From an uncultured Saprospiraceae bacterium (lineage in GTDB: Bacteria > Bacteroidota > Bacteroidia > Chitinophagales > Saprospiraceae), in the NCBI GenBank assembly GCA_937959275.1, contig CALGLU010000009.1, positions 1-64,000 of the forward strand: a stretch of 64,000 nucleotides of DNA, in the 5' to 3' direction. The notes beneath the pieces were generated by a model, which ran no database searches, was not told the origin of the DNA, and saw only the letters and a program-made list of their open reading frames with translations. Below, piece by piece: positions 26,387 through 37,039 of the stretch (positions within the stretch are counted from its first letter, which is position 1; each line of letters begins with the position of its first letter). A program made the position numbers and the translations under genes.

Positions 26387-27631
26387 ATGCTTGATGTAAT
26401 AAGAGATTGGATAATAATGCAGGGCTTAGATGTATCAGTAGCAAACATAGTCGCGCGAGGCTTACTTTTAGTATTGATTCTTGTCGTCAGTCTGATTGTG
26501 TATTTGCTTGCCAAACATTTTATCCTCAAAGGCATAGCTACTTTAATTGGCCGAACAGAAACACAATGGGATGATATTATACTTAAAAACAAAGTCTTTA
26601 ATCGCCTAGCGCGCATAGCACCAGCTATTGTCATTTATATGTCTATTGCCATTCCACTTAGCGGTTACGATTGGCTTGTTACATTAATTACAGGACTCGC
26701 TTTGATCTACATCATTGTCATGGGCATCTTAGCACTTGACGCGGCCCTCAATGCGGCCTTGACAATATATACAAGCTATGAGGTTTCAAATCGGATCCCG
26801 ATCAAAGGTTTCATTCAGGTTTTTAAAATACTTCTCTATTTCACTGGTGCCATATTTATTATTTCCATTTTAATGAATAAAACGCCTATCTATTTATTTA
26901 GTAGTTTAGGCGCGTTGACTGCAGTCTTGATGTTTATTTTCAAAGATGCCATATTGGGCTTTATTGCAGGTATCCAATTATCTGCGAATCGGATGGTTGC
27001 GAATGGTGACTGGATTGAAATGCCAAAATATGGTGCAGATGGTGACATTATTGAAATCGCTTTAACGACGGTTAAAGTGCAAAATTGGGATAAGACAATT
27101 ACAACCATTCCGACCTACGCCTTAATTACTGATTCATTTAAAAACTGGCGTGGTATGTCTGAATCAGATGGTAGACGGATCAAGCGATCCATTAGTCTGG
27201 ACATGAACACCATTCAGTTTTGTACAGATGAGATGTTGGATCGATTTAGTAAAATTCAATATATTTCTAGTCATGTTGAAAAAAAGAAATTAGAGCTGGA
27301 AGAAAACAACAAACTGGCAAAGGTTGATCTTTCGAATCCAGTGAACGGCATCCGAATGACCAATATTGGAATCTTCCGAGCCTACGTCAAAGCGTATGTA
27401 CTCAATAATCCCATGATCAATAAGGAGATGACTTGCTTGGTGAGACAGCTAGCACCAACTGAACATGGCTTACCCATCGAAATTTATGTCTTTAGCAAAG
27501 ACAAGGATTGGGGTAATTATGAAAATATTCAAGCCAATATCTTCGATCATATTTTAGCCGTAGTGCCTGAATTTGATTTGCGAGTCTTTCAAGATCCAAG
27601 TGGAAGGGATTTTAATAAATTGGCGAGTTAG
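26387..27631 (+). CDS. Mechanosensitive ion channel, MscS family (YbdG-like)
   Basis: 414 residues with about five membrane helices in the first 190 residues, the conserved MscS pore/beta start (LTAVLMFIFKDAILGFIAGIQLSANRMVANGDWIEMP) and a cytoplasmic beta domain with TTVKVQNWDKTITTIPTYAL. The length and FKNWRGMSESDGRRIKRSI fit the YbdG/medium-size group. It would release solutes on osmotic downshock in the inner membrane. It stands alone. Confidence 0.92.
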   Translation: MLDVIRDWIIMQGLDVSVANIVARGLLLVLILVVSLIVYLLAKHFILKGIATLIGRTETQWDDIILKNKVFNRLARIAPAIVIYMSIAIPLSGYDWLVTLITGLALIYIIVMGILALDAALNAALTIYTSYEVSNRIPIKGFIQVFKILLYFTGAIFIISILMNKTPIYLFSSLGALTAVLMFIFKDAILGFIAGIQLSANRMVANGDWIEMPKYGADGDIIEIALTTVKVQNWDKTITTIPTYALITDSFKNWRGMSESDGRRIKRSISLDMNTIQFCTDEMLDRFSKIQYISSHVEKKKLELEENNKLAKVDLSNPVNGIRMTNIGIFRAYVKAYVLNNPMINKEMTCLVRQLAPTEHGLPIEIYVFSKDKDWGNYENIQANIFDHILAVVPEFDLRVFQDPSGRDFNKLAS

Positions 27632-27696
27632 GTCGCTCAAATTTATTTCAATGTTTGTGCTTTAGAAAAAAAATGCGAGCCAGAAGTATTACAAGC

Positions 27697-28896
27697 TTAG
27701 TTTTTACTTTCTTCTTTACTATTCAAATACTGTGCAACACACACACCCATACTCGCACAAGCCTGAATTAAATAACCTCCAGTCGGTGCATCCCAATCAA
27801 GCATCTCTCCAATACAGAAATTGTTTTTTTGCTCTTTTAATTCAAAATGAGAATTTACAACATCCAAACTGACTCCTCCTGAAGTTGAAATCGCTTCATC
27901 AATTGGAGCGGCTTCAGTTAAGGATAGTGGGAAACGCTTAATAAACTTAGCCAACAAGGGGATATCTAAATATTCCTCTTTTGTTAGTGTCACCTTTATA
28001 AGGTCTACAACCGGCTTAGATAGTTTTATCTTTTCCTTTAAAGTGGTGGTGATGTTTAATGTTGAATCTGTCATCTTTTTAATAAGCCCTGCCTCATCGT
28101 ATGTTGGTTTAAAATCAACATTCACAACAACCTCCTTTTTTGAAGACAGCGTCGCTTGTATTTCAGAACTTAATCCATAAATCGCATTCCCTTCTATGCC
28201 AAACTTTGTTATGACGACTTCACCTTTTTGAACTTTATCGTTTAATGAAATTGTAATGTTCTTTAGTGGCTTGCCTTCATTGCGTTGGATAAACGTCTCA
28301 GGCCATTCAATCATAAATGCGCAGTTAGAAGATCTAAAGGGCACTGTGTCAATTCCTTTTTCATTAAACACTGGCAGCCACGAACCATCAGATCCTGTCA
28401 CCTGCCAACTCGAGCCACCTAAGGCAAATACACTATAATCTGCTTGTATCCTTTCCTCAACTTTAAACACCAAAGCATTGTCCTTGTCCCAGCCAATAAA
28501 GCTTTTGTTGAATTCAAATTTGACATTTTGTGTAATCAAATAGTCTTCTATGCATTTCAATACTGCAATGGGCTTGATCCCCTTTTCTGGAAAAACACGT
28601 CTACTGCTGCCAACAAATGTCGGAATTCCTAATTTCATCAACCATGCTCTTAAATCAATATTACTAAATGAATCTAAGGCATCATCTAAAAACGAAGCTG
28701 GTGTATATTTTGATTTGAAATCCGAAAGTTCTTCGGCATGAGTTAGATTAAATCCCCCAGCTCCTGCAACTAAAAACTTACGCCCTAAAGATGCCTTTTT
28801 CTCATAGACAGTCACATTGAAGGTATCCGTATTTAAAAATGCTGCAAGAAACAACCCCGCCGTACCTCCACCTATAATTGCCACCTCCTTTTTCAT
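27697..28896 (-). CDS. TIGR03862-type NAD(P)/FAD-dependent oxidoreductase (HI0933/BaiN-like)
   Basis: 399 residues. The FAD dinucleotide motif is AIIGGGTAGLFLA, followed by KASLGRKFLVAGAGGFNLTH; NLTH rather than NVTN is typical of the TIGR03862 subgroup. C-terminal TSGGVSLDVV and APTGGYLIQACASMG complete the family pattern. Function is unknown beyond flavin binding. It lies 98 bases downstream of the GH32 gene on the same strand. Confidence 0.87.
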   Translation of the reverse strand: MKKEVAIIGGGTAGLFLAAFLNTDTFNVTVYEKKASLGRKFLVAGAGGFNLTHAEELSDFKSKYTPASFLDDALDSFSNIDLRAWLMKLGIPTFVGSSRRVFPEKGIKPIAVLKCIEDYLITQNVKFEFNKSFIGWDKDNALVFKVEERIQADYSVFALGGSSWQVTGSDGSWLPVFNEKGIDTVPFRSSNCAFMIEWPETFIQRNEGKPLKNITISLNDKVQKGEVVITKFGIEGNAIYGLSSEIQATLSSKKEVVVNVDFKPTYDEAGLIKKMTDSTLNITTTLKEKIKLSKPVVDLIKVTLTKEEYLDIPLLAKFIKRFPLSLTEAAPIDEAISTSGGVSLDVVNSHFELKEQKNNFCIGEMLDWDAPTGGYLIQACASMGVCVAQYLNSKEESKN

Positions 28897-28994
28897 ATGG
28901 TAAAGGTTGCTTTTTTTTGGTGGTTGACAATTAAAATGAAAATAAATATTCTAAATCCATCTTATCCAAAACCAGCTTATTGGTATCTACTGTC

Positions 28995-31010
28995 TCATCT
29001 CCAAATCTGAGCCAATGAATAACAAGTTGAATTGTTGATCTCTCCAGTAAGTTGCAATTGTGTATACATGTCTGTTGGAAAAAATGTTTCGGAAAAAATA
29101 TTTGCTCCATCATCAAGGAACAACTCAATCGAAGAGTGATCTATAAATGCTCTTAATTCAATTTGTTCGTCCAAAGAAATCCTTCCAACCGTATGAAGGC
29201 CTGGAAAATCAGCAGAAAATGGCAGGCCACCTGCTTGTGTTCTATCAAAGCGAAACTCTCTTGCGGCTTTATCATATATAAATCGGACATTCTCTTCTAA
29301 CTCATTGGACAATCTTAATTCAAAATCTTCTTCACTAGAAAACGACACCAGCAATTCTGCTAAACCAGTTTCTAGTAAGTACGTATCATCCACTGATGTG
29401 ATAGGAGCTTCTCGTAATTGTTTTAATTCTTCAACAGGATTTCCCACAAGCCGAGGAATGCCTTCAATCAGTTTTAAGTCTAAGGCCAAAGGTATCGTCA
29501 TCGCACTCCTCCACTTTTCAGTTGGCACAATTTGAGCATATGACCAATTCGTCATCCAGCCCATAAAGATCCGGCGTCCATCACTCACTGGTACGTCTGA
29601 CCAAGTCACACCCGCATAATTATCTCTGCCGGCGTCAAGCCAAACAGATCCTGTTTTTTCTCCATAGGCGACTTCATCCGCAAACATGATTTGATCTATA
29701 TTAATATGACCCCAGCTACCTGTATAATTATCAATAATTTTTATCACTGCCTGTTTACCATTGTAGCCACTTACATCCCAACCCTTCCAAGTCAGACGCT
29801 CTGCATTTCTACCCTCAGCCTCTCGCACTCGCTTGCCATCAATCTCCAAAGCAATCAATGTCCTACCCCTATGATTACCTCCACCAATTAAAAAGTTAAT
29901 TGCATTTCGAGTAATCTGAAAAGGTTTTGAGCTAAGCGTGCCAGTCGATTCATCGCCATTAAAAAAGGAATTAGCAAGAGCTGAACCTTTGTAACCACTA
30001 ATCACTTGCTGATTTTTTAGTGCACCTGCAGCAGGCGATACTCCGAATGCTGTTCCTTCAGTCACCCAATTGGTATAGCCATTCTCAAAATCCTCAAACA
30101 CTTGGCCATCTGGTACATATTCTGGTACAATCCCTAGCAATGTTTTAAACGCCGGATCAACAATAAATTCTTTTCCATTAAATTGACCTACAAAATACTG
30201 TGTACCAGATCCTCCATTCGGATTCCCAGGATTCATGTTTTCGATTAACACCCAATACGTCTTGCCATTGTCAGCAATAATTGGAAATAGATCTGGACAT
30301 TCCCACACACCATCATGGCTACCAATCGTTTTGCCAAACTCGCTCAGCAATTGCCACTCCTTTAAATTAGGAGAACCATAAAACTTCAAGTGATCCAACG
30401 CGGCAACTGCCATGATCCACGTTTCCGTTTCTTCATGCCAAATGACTTTAGGGTCTCTGAAATCACGAACACCTGGATTGTCGATCACAGGATTGCCTTC
30501 GTACTTTGTCCAAGATCTTCCATTATCATGACTGTACGCAATACCCTGCGTTTGAAAATCATCATCACCAGCACGCTCCTTTTCCATACTATGATAACTA
30601 AAGATGGCGACTAGTGGTGGCTTTTGACCATCACCAAAGCCTGAGGTATTCTGCCAATCAACTACCGCACTCCCACTAAAGATGAGTCCGTGCTCGTCTG
30701 GATATAAAGCAATCGGCAAATGCTCCCAATGCACCAAATCCGTGGTGACTGCGTGCCCCCAATGCATAGGACCCCAGACTGTGGAGTCAGGATAATATTG
30801 ATAAAATAAATGATATTCGTCTTCGTAAAAAACCATCCCATTTGGATCATTCATCCAATTCGCCTCTGGAGAAAAATGGTATTGGGGCCGATGTTTTTCA
30901 GTATAATAATCAGATGACACCTGAGATGTTAGGTCGGCACCATGCTGACAAGCAGATAGCAGAATACTAACTGAGAATAGATAAAGTATAATTTTAGAAA
31001 GTGAATTCAT
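28995..31010 (-). CDS. GH32 fructan hydrolase (levanase/inulinase type), lipoprotein
   Basis: 671 residues. Lipoprotein signal ends ILLSAC with C21. The three GH32 carboxylates are present: D55 in WMNDPNG (nucleophile), D186 in FRDPK and E237 in WECPD (acid/base). A beta-sandwich-like insertion at about residues 303-448 (FEDFENGYTNW to HINIDQIMFAD) splits the propeller before the last blade; it resembles a carbohydrate-binding or levan-binding module. The C-terminal GH32 sandwich ends with IDHSSIELFLDDG. It cleaves beta-fructosides at the cell surface. No SusC/SusD, fructokinase or transporter adjoins it. Confidence 0.93.
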   Translation of the reverse strand: MNSLSKIILYLFSVSILLSACQHGADLTSQVSSDYYTEKHRPQYHFSPEANWMNDPNGMVFYEDEYHLFYQYYPDSTVWGPMHWGHAVTTDLVHWEHLPIALYPDEHGLIFSGSAVVDWQNTSGFGDGQKPPLVAIFSYHSMEKERAGDDDFQTQGIAYSHDNGRSWTKYEGNPVIDNPGVRDFRDPKVIWHEETETWIMAVAALDHLKFYGSPNLKEWQLLSEFGKTIGSHDGVWECPDLFPIIADNGKTYWVLIENMNPGNPNGGSGTQYFVGQFNGKEFIVDPAFKTLLGIVPEYVPDGQVFEDFENGYTNWVTEGTAFGVSPAAGALKNQQVISGYKGSALANSFFNGDESTGTLSSKPFQITRNAINFLIGGGNHRGRTLIALEIDGKRVREAEGRNAERLTWKGWDVSGYNGKQAVIKIIDNYTGSWGHINIDQIMFADEVAYGEKTGSVWLDAGRDNYAGVTWSDVPVSDGRRIFMGWMTNWSYAQIVPTEKWRSAMTIPLALDLKLIEGIPRLVGNPVEELKQLREAPITSVDDTYLLETGLAELLVSFSSEEDFELRLSNELEENVRFIYDKAAREFRFDRTQAGGLPFSADFPGLHTVGRISLDEQIELRAFIDHSSIELFLDDGANIFSETFFPTDMYTQLQLTGEINNSTCYSLAQIWR

Positions 31011-31204
31011 AGTTTAATTAGCTAGCTTGGTTTTATACGTTTCAAGATCTGTCATTCGATTGATAAAGCGAATATAAAAATCAAAAACTGATCTAAAATA
31101 CAATTTTCAAGTCACTCCATAATTACATGATATAGAGACTACTTTTAAATTTAATTATTCCTAAAAATAATATCAAAAAAGTGAACTAAATTCTAATTTA
31201 ATAC

Positions 31205-31219
31205 GTCTCTTAGCGAGAC
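31205..31219 (+). promoter_or_regulatory. Short hairpin just before the ATP-grasp operon
   Basis: GTCTC-TTAGC-GAGAC is a perfect 5-bp inverted repeat ending 12 bases before the ATG at 31232. It could be an operator or leader hairpin. The rest of the 221-base divergent region is AT-rich and shows no clear promoter match. Confidence 0.3.
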
Positions 31220-31231
31220 TAAATAAATACC

Positions 31232-32674
31232 ATGCAAGAAGTGACAAAACTGGTCAAACCAGGGACCTTCAACAATGAAAACCATTGGTACCCAAAGGCC
31301 TTAAATGCGACTATACATCCAATGGTCAATTTTTTCTTGAATCTAGATAAACAAAAAATTGTCAGTCGGTACTGCCACCTTCACCCGAAAGTGAATAAGG
31401 ACAAGCTGGAAGAGATTCTCAGCTATACATGCAAATACTTTTTGTGGAGCGGAGCTGATTTATTCAACGCCACATCTGCTGAGGGGAATCGGCAAATGGT
31501 TGTCATTGAAAATAATTCTTGTCCGTCTGGTCAAAAATCAATGCCCCTTGTCGATGATCATAAGGAAGATGGATCTTATCGTCTACTCATTGAGAGGACA
31601 TTCAAACAGTACTTGAAGCCAAAGCAAGGCGTACCTAGGATAAATGGACAACTAGCAGTCCTTTACGATAAGAACCATATGGAAACCTCTGGCTATGCAG
31701 CCGTTATTGCTGATGTTTTTGATGAAGATGTCTTACTTGTCCCATTTTATGATTTAGAAACAAATGACCATGTTAAATTTAGCGATGGTCTACTCTATTG
31801 CAAATGGGAAGGTGAGTGGATACCGATCAGAGCTGCCTTTAGGTACGTCACTCAAAAACCATGGAAGAGAATTCCTCTTCAGTCTAAAACTAAAATTTTA
31901 AACCCTATCGTCGCTTGCTTGGCCGGTGGAAGGAACAAAATGGTAGCAGCCAAAGCCTACGACATCTATAATGCTGAATTAAATCCTCACGGCCTTAAAA
32001 TTAATATGCCTGAAACAATATGGGATATCAGTAAAGCAGAGGTGCCACTTTGGGTCCAAAAACTGGGAGGTCATGCTGTTGTTAAAGTCCCGTATTCTAA
32101 TGCTGGGCAAGGTGTTTATACGATTACCAATCAAAAAGAACTCGATGATTTTATGGATCAAGAGATTGATTATGAGCGATTTATTGTCCAAAGTCTAATT
32201 GGTAATTATCAATGGAGCTCCACAAGCAGCAAGGGTAAATTTTATCATGTTGGTACCATTCCTTCAAAAAACGGATCAACGTATGTGGCTGATATAAGGA
32301 TGATGGTCAGTAGTACCGAAAAGGGCATCCGACCATTGTGTATTTACTCACGTCGTGCGACCAATCCTTTAGTAGAACAATTAGATGAAAACAGCAATTC
32401 TTGGGCTATGCTTGGGACCAACCTTAGTGTCAAGCTCGGAGAAAATCAATGGGGCTCAGACACAAATAGATTGATGTTGATGGACCGAAGAGATTTCAAC
32501 AAACTAGGGATCGGTTTAGATGACTTGATCGAGTCTTATATTCAAACAGTCTTATCCACAATTGCCATTGATAAAATGAGTAGAAACTTATACAATTCCA
32601 AAGGTAAATTCAGACACAAATTATTTAAGTCATTGAACAATGATGAGACATTATTAAATGAAATTTTACGATGA
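31232..32674 (+). CDS. ATP-grasp protein with permuted-looking motif order, unknown function
   Basis: 480 residues, cytoplasmic. Near residue 85-95 lies IENNSCPSG, which resembles the DNxRxPSG metal/nucleotide block of circularly permuted ATP-grasp proteins (DUF404/DUF407 type). A glycine-rich ATP loop [16 protein letters not shown] is near residue 285 and ADIRMMVSS near 355. The usual C-terminal ExN is absent, which fits permutation. ATP-grasp enzymes join a carboxylate to an amine through an acyl phosphate. It overlaps the GshB-like gene by four bases, so both products are probably made together. I do not recognise the exact family; the permuted ATP-grasp call is inference. Confidence 0.65.
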   Translation: MQEVTKLVKPGTFNNENHWYPKALNATIHPMVNFFLNLDKQKIVSRYCHLHPKVNKDKLEEILSYTCKYFLWSGADLFNATSAEGNRQMVVIENNSCPSGQKSMPLVDDHKEDGSYRLLIERTFKQYLKPKQGVPRINGQLAVLYDKNHMETSGYAAVIADVFDEDVLLVPFYDLETNDHVKFSDGLLYCKWEGEWIPIRAAFRYVTQKPWKRIPLQSKTKILNPIVACLAGGRNKMVAAKAYDIYNAELNPHGLKINMPETIWDISKAEVPLWVQKLGGHAVVKVPYSNAGQGVYTITNQKELDDFMDQEIDYERFIVQSLIGNYQWSSTSSKGKFYHVGTIPSKNGSTYVADIRMMVSSTEKGIRPLCIYSRRATNPLVEQLDENSNSWAMLGTNLSVKLGENQWGSDTNRLMLMDRRDFNKLGIGLDDLIESYIQTVLSTIAIDKMSRNLYNSKGKFRHKLFKSLNNDETLLNEILR

Positions 32675-33669
32675 GAAGCTATCGAGTCTTATTTCTAACA
32701 GACCATACTAAACATTCTTCTGAAAATTCTCTATACGCTATCGTACGTCAGCTATCGACAGATAAACGGTGCACCAACATAGATGTCGCAAGTAGAGGCT
32801 TAGCTGAAAATGATTTGTTTTTTAATGCTGAGAATCTGAGTCAATTAACTGCTGTGTCTGCTGATAAGCAGTTTGAATTTGATCCTTCTGGGAAATCTCT
32901 ATCACGAGAAACGAGAGCTATTAATCCTGACGACTACGACATCATCTTCATGAGGTTACCGAGACCTGTCACTGACAAGTTTTTAAGCCTCCTAAAAATC
33001 CGATTTCCTACTACACTATTTATCAATGATCCAACGGGCATTATCACCACAAGCAATAAGGCCTTTCTATTAGAATTTCAAGACATATGCCCTCCCATTA
33101 CATTATGCAAATCTATTGAAGACGTCATATCACTTAGTGAGCAGTATGCTATTGTTATGAAACCTCTTCGAGAATACGGAGGCAAAGGCATATTTAAAAT
33201 TTCAAACAATTTAGTATCTGTTGATTCAACTGAATATGAAGTCAGAGACTTTTTAAAAACAGTAGAAAAAGAACTCATTAGCGAAGGCTATTTGGCTATG
33301 AAATACTTAAAAAATGTAACCCAAGGAGATAAGCGCCTCATCGTGGTAAACGGGGAGATAATGGCTGCTTCTTTAAGGTTACCACCAAAAGGCTCATGGC
33401 TTTGCAATGTCGCATTAGGCGGAAAATCAGTTGCCTCAACACCTACAAATCATGAACAACACATTGTCCAACGCATAAACCCTTTATTAAAACAGCATGG
33501 CATTTTAATCTACGGAGTTGACACCCTAGTGGATGACGAAGGACAAAGAACGCTATCTGAAATTAACACCTTAAGTATTGGTGGCTTTCCACAGGCAGAG
33601 TTGCAGACAGGAAAACCAATCATTCAAATGACAATCGATAAATTATTTGACTATGCAGATCAACAGTGA
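32671..33669 (+). CDS. Glutathione-synthetase-like ATP-grasp ligase
   Basis: 332 residues with a GshB-like layout: N-terminal substrate domain ([13 protein letters not shown]), [22 protein letters not shown]-grasp loop [46 protein letters not shown] and the metal-binding [16 protein letters not shown] (E and N). No glutamate-cysteine ligase is in the window, so true glutathione synthesis is not supported locally. It probably adds an amino acid to a small acceptor. It overlaps the genes on both sides. Confidence 0.82.
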   Translation: MRSYRVLFLTDHTKHSSENSLYAIVRQLSTDKRCTNIDVASRGLAENDLFFNAENLSQLTAVSADKQFEFDPSGKSLSRETRAINPDDYDIIFMRLPRPVTDKFLSLLKIRFPTTLFINDPTGIITTSNKAFLLEFQDICPPITLCKSIEDVISLSEQYAIVMKPLREYGGKGIFKISNNLVSVDSTEYEVRDFLKTVEKELISEGYLAMKYLKNVTQGDKRLIVVNGEIMAASLRLPPKGSWLCNVALGGKSVASTPTNHEQHIVQRINPLLKQHGILIYGVDTLVDDEGQRTLSEINTLSIGGFPQAELQTGKPIIQMTIDKLFDYADQQ

Positions 33670-34636
33670 ACATTCGCAGCATAACACTGTGGAAGAATTT
33701 AATATTAATGATACACCTAAAGGTACTATAGGGTATTATTGGTTAAAAATAGTATCAGATGGATTTAGTAATCCAATCAGTATTCCTCTCATTGTGGCCA
33801 GAGGACGAGAAGATGGGCCGACTTTAGGATTGACAGCAGCCGTCCATGGCAATGAATTAAACGGCATTCCCGTCATTCAACGCCTATTCAATGAAATAGA
33901 TGTGAATGAACTAAAAGGCAATATTGTCGGCGTACCTGTTGTCAATGTACCAGCTTTCATGCGTAAAAAAAGGCGATTTAACGATGGCGTAGATCTCAAT
34001 CATATCATGCCTGGCAAGAAAGATGGGAATGTAAGTGACATCTATGCTTTTCGATTTATCAACCGCTTGGTTCGGCACTTTGATTATTTATTGGACTTAC
34101 ATACTGCGTCATTTGGTCGGGTCAATTCTTATTATATCAGAGCCGATATGGATCAGCAGAAAACCAAGCAACTTGCTCTACTTCAAAACGCTGACATCAT
34201 TGTTCATAATCCACCTTCTGATGGGACGCTACGAGGTGCGGCAGATGAATTGGGAATACCTGCTATCACATTGGAAGTCGGCAATCCTAGCATTTTTCAA
34301 AAGAGGCTTATTAGGAGTGGTATTGTTGGTATACATAATGTGCTCTGCCATTTGGAGATGATTGATGATAAAATTGAAATCAATGATACAGAGTCTATTA
34401 TTTGTCATGGCTCCTATTGGTTGTATACAGATGCTGGCGGACTGCTACAGATAGAAGTCAACCTCCTTGATGTACTCGAAAAGGGACAACACATTGGTTA
34501 TTTGCGAGATATTTTTGGCAATATTATAAAACAGTATAGCGCTCCTGAAGCGGGAATCGTCATCGGAAAAAGTGTAAGTCCTGTCAATCAAACAGGTGGT
34601 AGAATCTTACATCTTGGCATTATAAAACAAGTCTGA
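33653..34636 (+). CDS. Succinylglutamate desuccinylase/aspartoacylase-like deacylase
   Basis: 327 residues from the ATG at 33653 (an earlier in-frame TTG at 33647 is less likely). Zinc ligands of the AstE/AspA M14-like fold are present: H65 and E68 in VHGNELNG, H150 in LDLHTASFGR, and E208 in ITLEVGNP as general base. A C-terminal beta domain (YTDAGGLLQIEV, APEAGIVIGKSVSPV) is typical of the AspA-like group. It hydrolyses an N-acyl amino acid or amide bond. The start lies inside the ATP-grasp gene, so it is coupled to the ligases and may trim or recycle their product. Confidence 0.87.
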   Translation: MQINSEHSQHNTVEEFNINDTPKGTIGYYWLKIVSDGFSNPISIPLIVARGREDGPTLGLTAAVHGNELNGIPVIQRLFNEIDVNELKGNIVGVPVVNVPAFMRKKRRFNDGVDLNHIMPGKKDGNVSDIYAFRFINRLVRHFDYLLDLHTASFGRVNSYYIRADMDQQKTKQLALLQNADIIVHNPPSDGTLRGAADELGIPAITLEVGNPSIFQKRLIRSGIVGIHNVLCHLEMIDDKIEINDTESIICHGSYWLYTDAGGLLQIEVNLLDVLEKGQHIGYLRDIFGNIIKQYSAPEAGIVIGKSVSPVNQTGGRILHLGIIKQV

Positions 34637-34773
34637 ATTTATAAGTAAAATTCGTGAAAAATAATTTCAGCTTTTGTTCTGAATTTGGAAGATTTGAACG
34701 TTATTTGCTTCGCTTTTAAAACATATATTAAGTCACCATCCGCAATGGAAATATTAATGCGATTTTACTGACG

Positions 34774-36192
34774 ATGAAAAACACCTACTTCGATTTAATC
34801 GATCAGAGTTACTACTTCCCGCAGGAAGGCTTTGATTTAAAAGATTCCTATCTCACCTTTCATGGCATTTCCTTGAAATATTTGATAGAAAAATATGGAA
34901 CACCTTTCAAACTTTTTTACCTACCTCGGATCAGTGAACAAATAAAAAAGGCAAGAAACCTTTTCAACAGAGCCATTAAGAAACATAACTATTCAGGTAA
35001 ATACAAGTATTGTTATTGTACTAAATGTTGCCACTTTTCTCATGTGATTAAAAAAGCTTTGAGAGAAGGCGTTCATTTAGAAACATCCTCTGCGTTTGAT
35101 ATTGATTTGATCCTCAATTTATATCGGGAAGGAGAACTAGATCAAAAAACGATCATTGTTCACAATGGGTATAAAACAGATGACTATTTAAACAAAATTA
35201 TGTTACTCAATAATCTAGGTTTCGGTAACACCATTTTGGTTGTTGATTCTAAAAGTGAAATCAAACGAATCAAAGCACATTTGTCTGAATTAAAAGCGCC
35301 ACTAAAAATTGGGATTAGAATGGCGATAGATGAGGAGCCCCAATCTGCATATTACACATCTCGATTGGGAATTAGACCTTCAGAGATCATCGATTTTTAT
35401 AAAGAAGAAATCGAACCAGACGACAGGCTTAAAATGAAAATGGTCCATTTTTTTATTGATTCAGGAATCAAGGATAATATGTACTATTGGGGCGAATTTC
35501 AAAAAGCATTGAAGTTATTTGTTGAGTTAAAGCAACTTTGTCCTGATATAAAAGCAATCAACCTCGGTGGCGGATTCCCGATACGAAACAATCTAGGATT
35601 TGAATATGATTACGAATACATGATCAATCAAATTGTAGAAAACATCAAACATGCTTGCACTGACGCCAACATTGAAGAACCTGATATTTTCACTGAATTT
35701 GGTAAATACACAGTAGGCGAAAGTGGAGCTATTATATTTTCGGTATTGGAGCAAAAGCAGCAAAATGATGCTGAAAAATGGTACATGGTTGATAATAGTT
35801 TAATGAATACAATACCTGATGCCTGGTCTATTTTTGAGAAATTCATATTACTCCCCATAAATAAATGGAATAATGAATACTCAAAAGTCAACATAGGTGG
35901 CATCAGTTGTGATCATTCAGATTATTATAATTCTGAGGATATGAATCAACAACTTTTTCTACCAAGCTATGAGAGCTCTGAGGAGGAACCTTTGTATGTT
36001 GGATTTTTCCATACCGGCGCATATCAAGATTCTATCAGTGGCTATGGAGGCATCAAACACTGTCTTATACCAGCACCAAAGTTGATTATTATTGATAGAG
36101 ATGATACAGGAAACATTGTAGACACAGTCTATAGAAATGAACAAACAGTCGACGAGATGTTGAGCATTTTAGGTTATTCAAAAACAGAGTAA
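34774..36192 (+). CDS. Arginine decarboxylase, PLP-dependent alanine-racemase fold
   Basis: 472 residues of the Bacteroidota arginine decarboxylase type. K84 in YCYCTKCCHF aligns with the PLP lysine of the fold-type III decarboxylases (YAVKCN pattern); HLETSSAFDIDL follows; NLGGGFPI near 265 binds PLP phosphate, and FTEFGKYTVGESG carries the conserved PLP contact. It converts arginine to agmatine in the cytoplasm. The agmatinase gene follows after one base, which supports the substrate choice. Confidence 0.85.
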   Translation: MKNTYFDLIDQSYYFPQEGFDLKDSYLTFHGISLKYLIEKYGTPFKLFYLPRISEQIKKARNLFNRAIKKHNYSGKYKYCYCTKCCHFSHVIKKALREGVHLETSSAFDIDLILNLYREGELDQKTIIVHNGYKTDDYLNKIMLLNNLGFGNTILVVDSKSEIKRIKAHLSELKAPLKIGIRMAIDEEPQSAYYTSRLGIRPSEIIDFYKEEIEPDDRLKMKMVHFFIDSGIKDNMYYWGEFQKALKLFVELKQLCPDIKAINLGGGFPIRNNLGFEYDYEYMINQIVENIKHACTDANIEEPDIFTEFGKYTVGESGAIIFSVLEQKQQNDAEKWYMVDNSLMNTIPDAWSIFEKFILLPINKWNNEYSKVNIGGISCDHSDYYNSEDMNQQLFLPSYESSEEEPLYVGFFHTGAYQDSISGYGGIKHCLIPAPKLIIIDRDDTGNIVDTVYRNEQTVDEMLSILGYSKTE

Positions 36193-36193
36193 T

Positions 36194-37039
36194 ATGAGAA
36201 CCTTCGCAGGTATTTCAGAAGAATTTGCTGATAAAGACCAATCTCAAATATGGCTACAATCCATCAAGTATGATGGGACAAGCAGTTGGGGAAAGGGAGC
36301 AGACAAGGGTTTTAATGCATTTATGGAGGCAGCAGAAAACATGGAGCTGTATGATATTGAAATGGAATCCGAAGTTTATAAAAAGGGCATTCATCTCCTA
36401 CCCGAACTTAATAATTTTGCATCTCCTGATGATATGTTTGAGCAGACTTATAAGCTTACTACTGAGCTCTTGCGTCAAGACAAATTCTTGACTTTTTTTG
36501 GTGGCGAGCATTCTATCAGCATCGGTGTTATTAAAGCATTTTACGAATCTTACGATGACTTGACTGTGCTACAGCTTGATGCACACGCAGACTTAAGACC
36601 GTCATACGAAGGATCAAAATACAATCATGCCTGCGCATTGCACGATGCCAGTAAGCATACTAATTTAATCCAAGTTGGCATACGGAGTATGGACCATAGT
36701 GAGCTTTCGCATATGAATGGTGTGCAAACATTTTTTGCAGACGATATGTATTGGAATGGAGAATGGATGGAGACCTCATTGGAGCAGATGACCGAGAATG
36801 TTTATATCACCTTGGACTTAGATGTGCTGGACCCAAGCATTATGCCTGCTACAGGTACGCCAGAACCGGGTGGCTTATCATGGTACGAAATCCTTGCTTA
36901 TTTGAGGATTGTCTTTGGGCAAAAAAATGTTGTTGGATTTGATATTGTGGAATTAGCACCAATCCAAGGATTAAGCGCACCACAATTCTTAGCAGCCAAA
37001 TTATATTACAAAATGCTTAGTTATAAATTTTCATCATGA
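36194..37039 (+). CDS. speB: Agmatinase (ureohydrolase family)
   Basis: 281 residues with all manganese ligands of the family: H106 in GGEHSIS, D129/H131/D133 in LDAHADLR, and D208/D210 in LDLDVLDPS. It hydrolyses agmatine to putrescine and urea. The PEPGGLSWYE segment is typical of agmatinases. Overlap of four bases with the next gene and adjacency to arginine decarboxylase make agmatine the likely substrate. Confidence 0.9.
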   Translation: MRTFAGISEEFADKDQSQIWLQSIKYDGTSSWGKGADKGFNAFMEAAENMELYDIEMESEVYKKGIHLLPELNNFASPDDMFEQTYKLTTELLRQDKFLTFFGGEHSISIGVIKAFYESYDDLTVLQLDAHADLRPSYEGSKYNHACALHDASKHTNLIQVGIRSMDHSELSHMNGVQTFFADDMYWNGEWMETSLEQMTENVYITLDLDVLDPSIMPATGTPEPGGLSWYEILAYLRIVFGQKNVVGFDIVELAPIQGLSAPQFLAAKLYYKMLSYKFSS

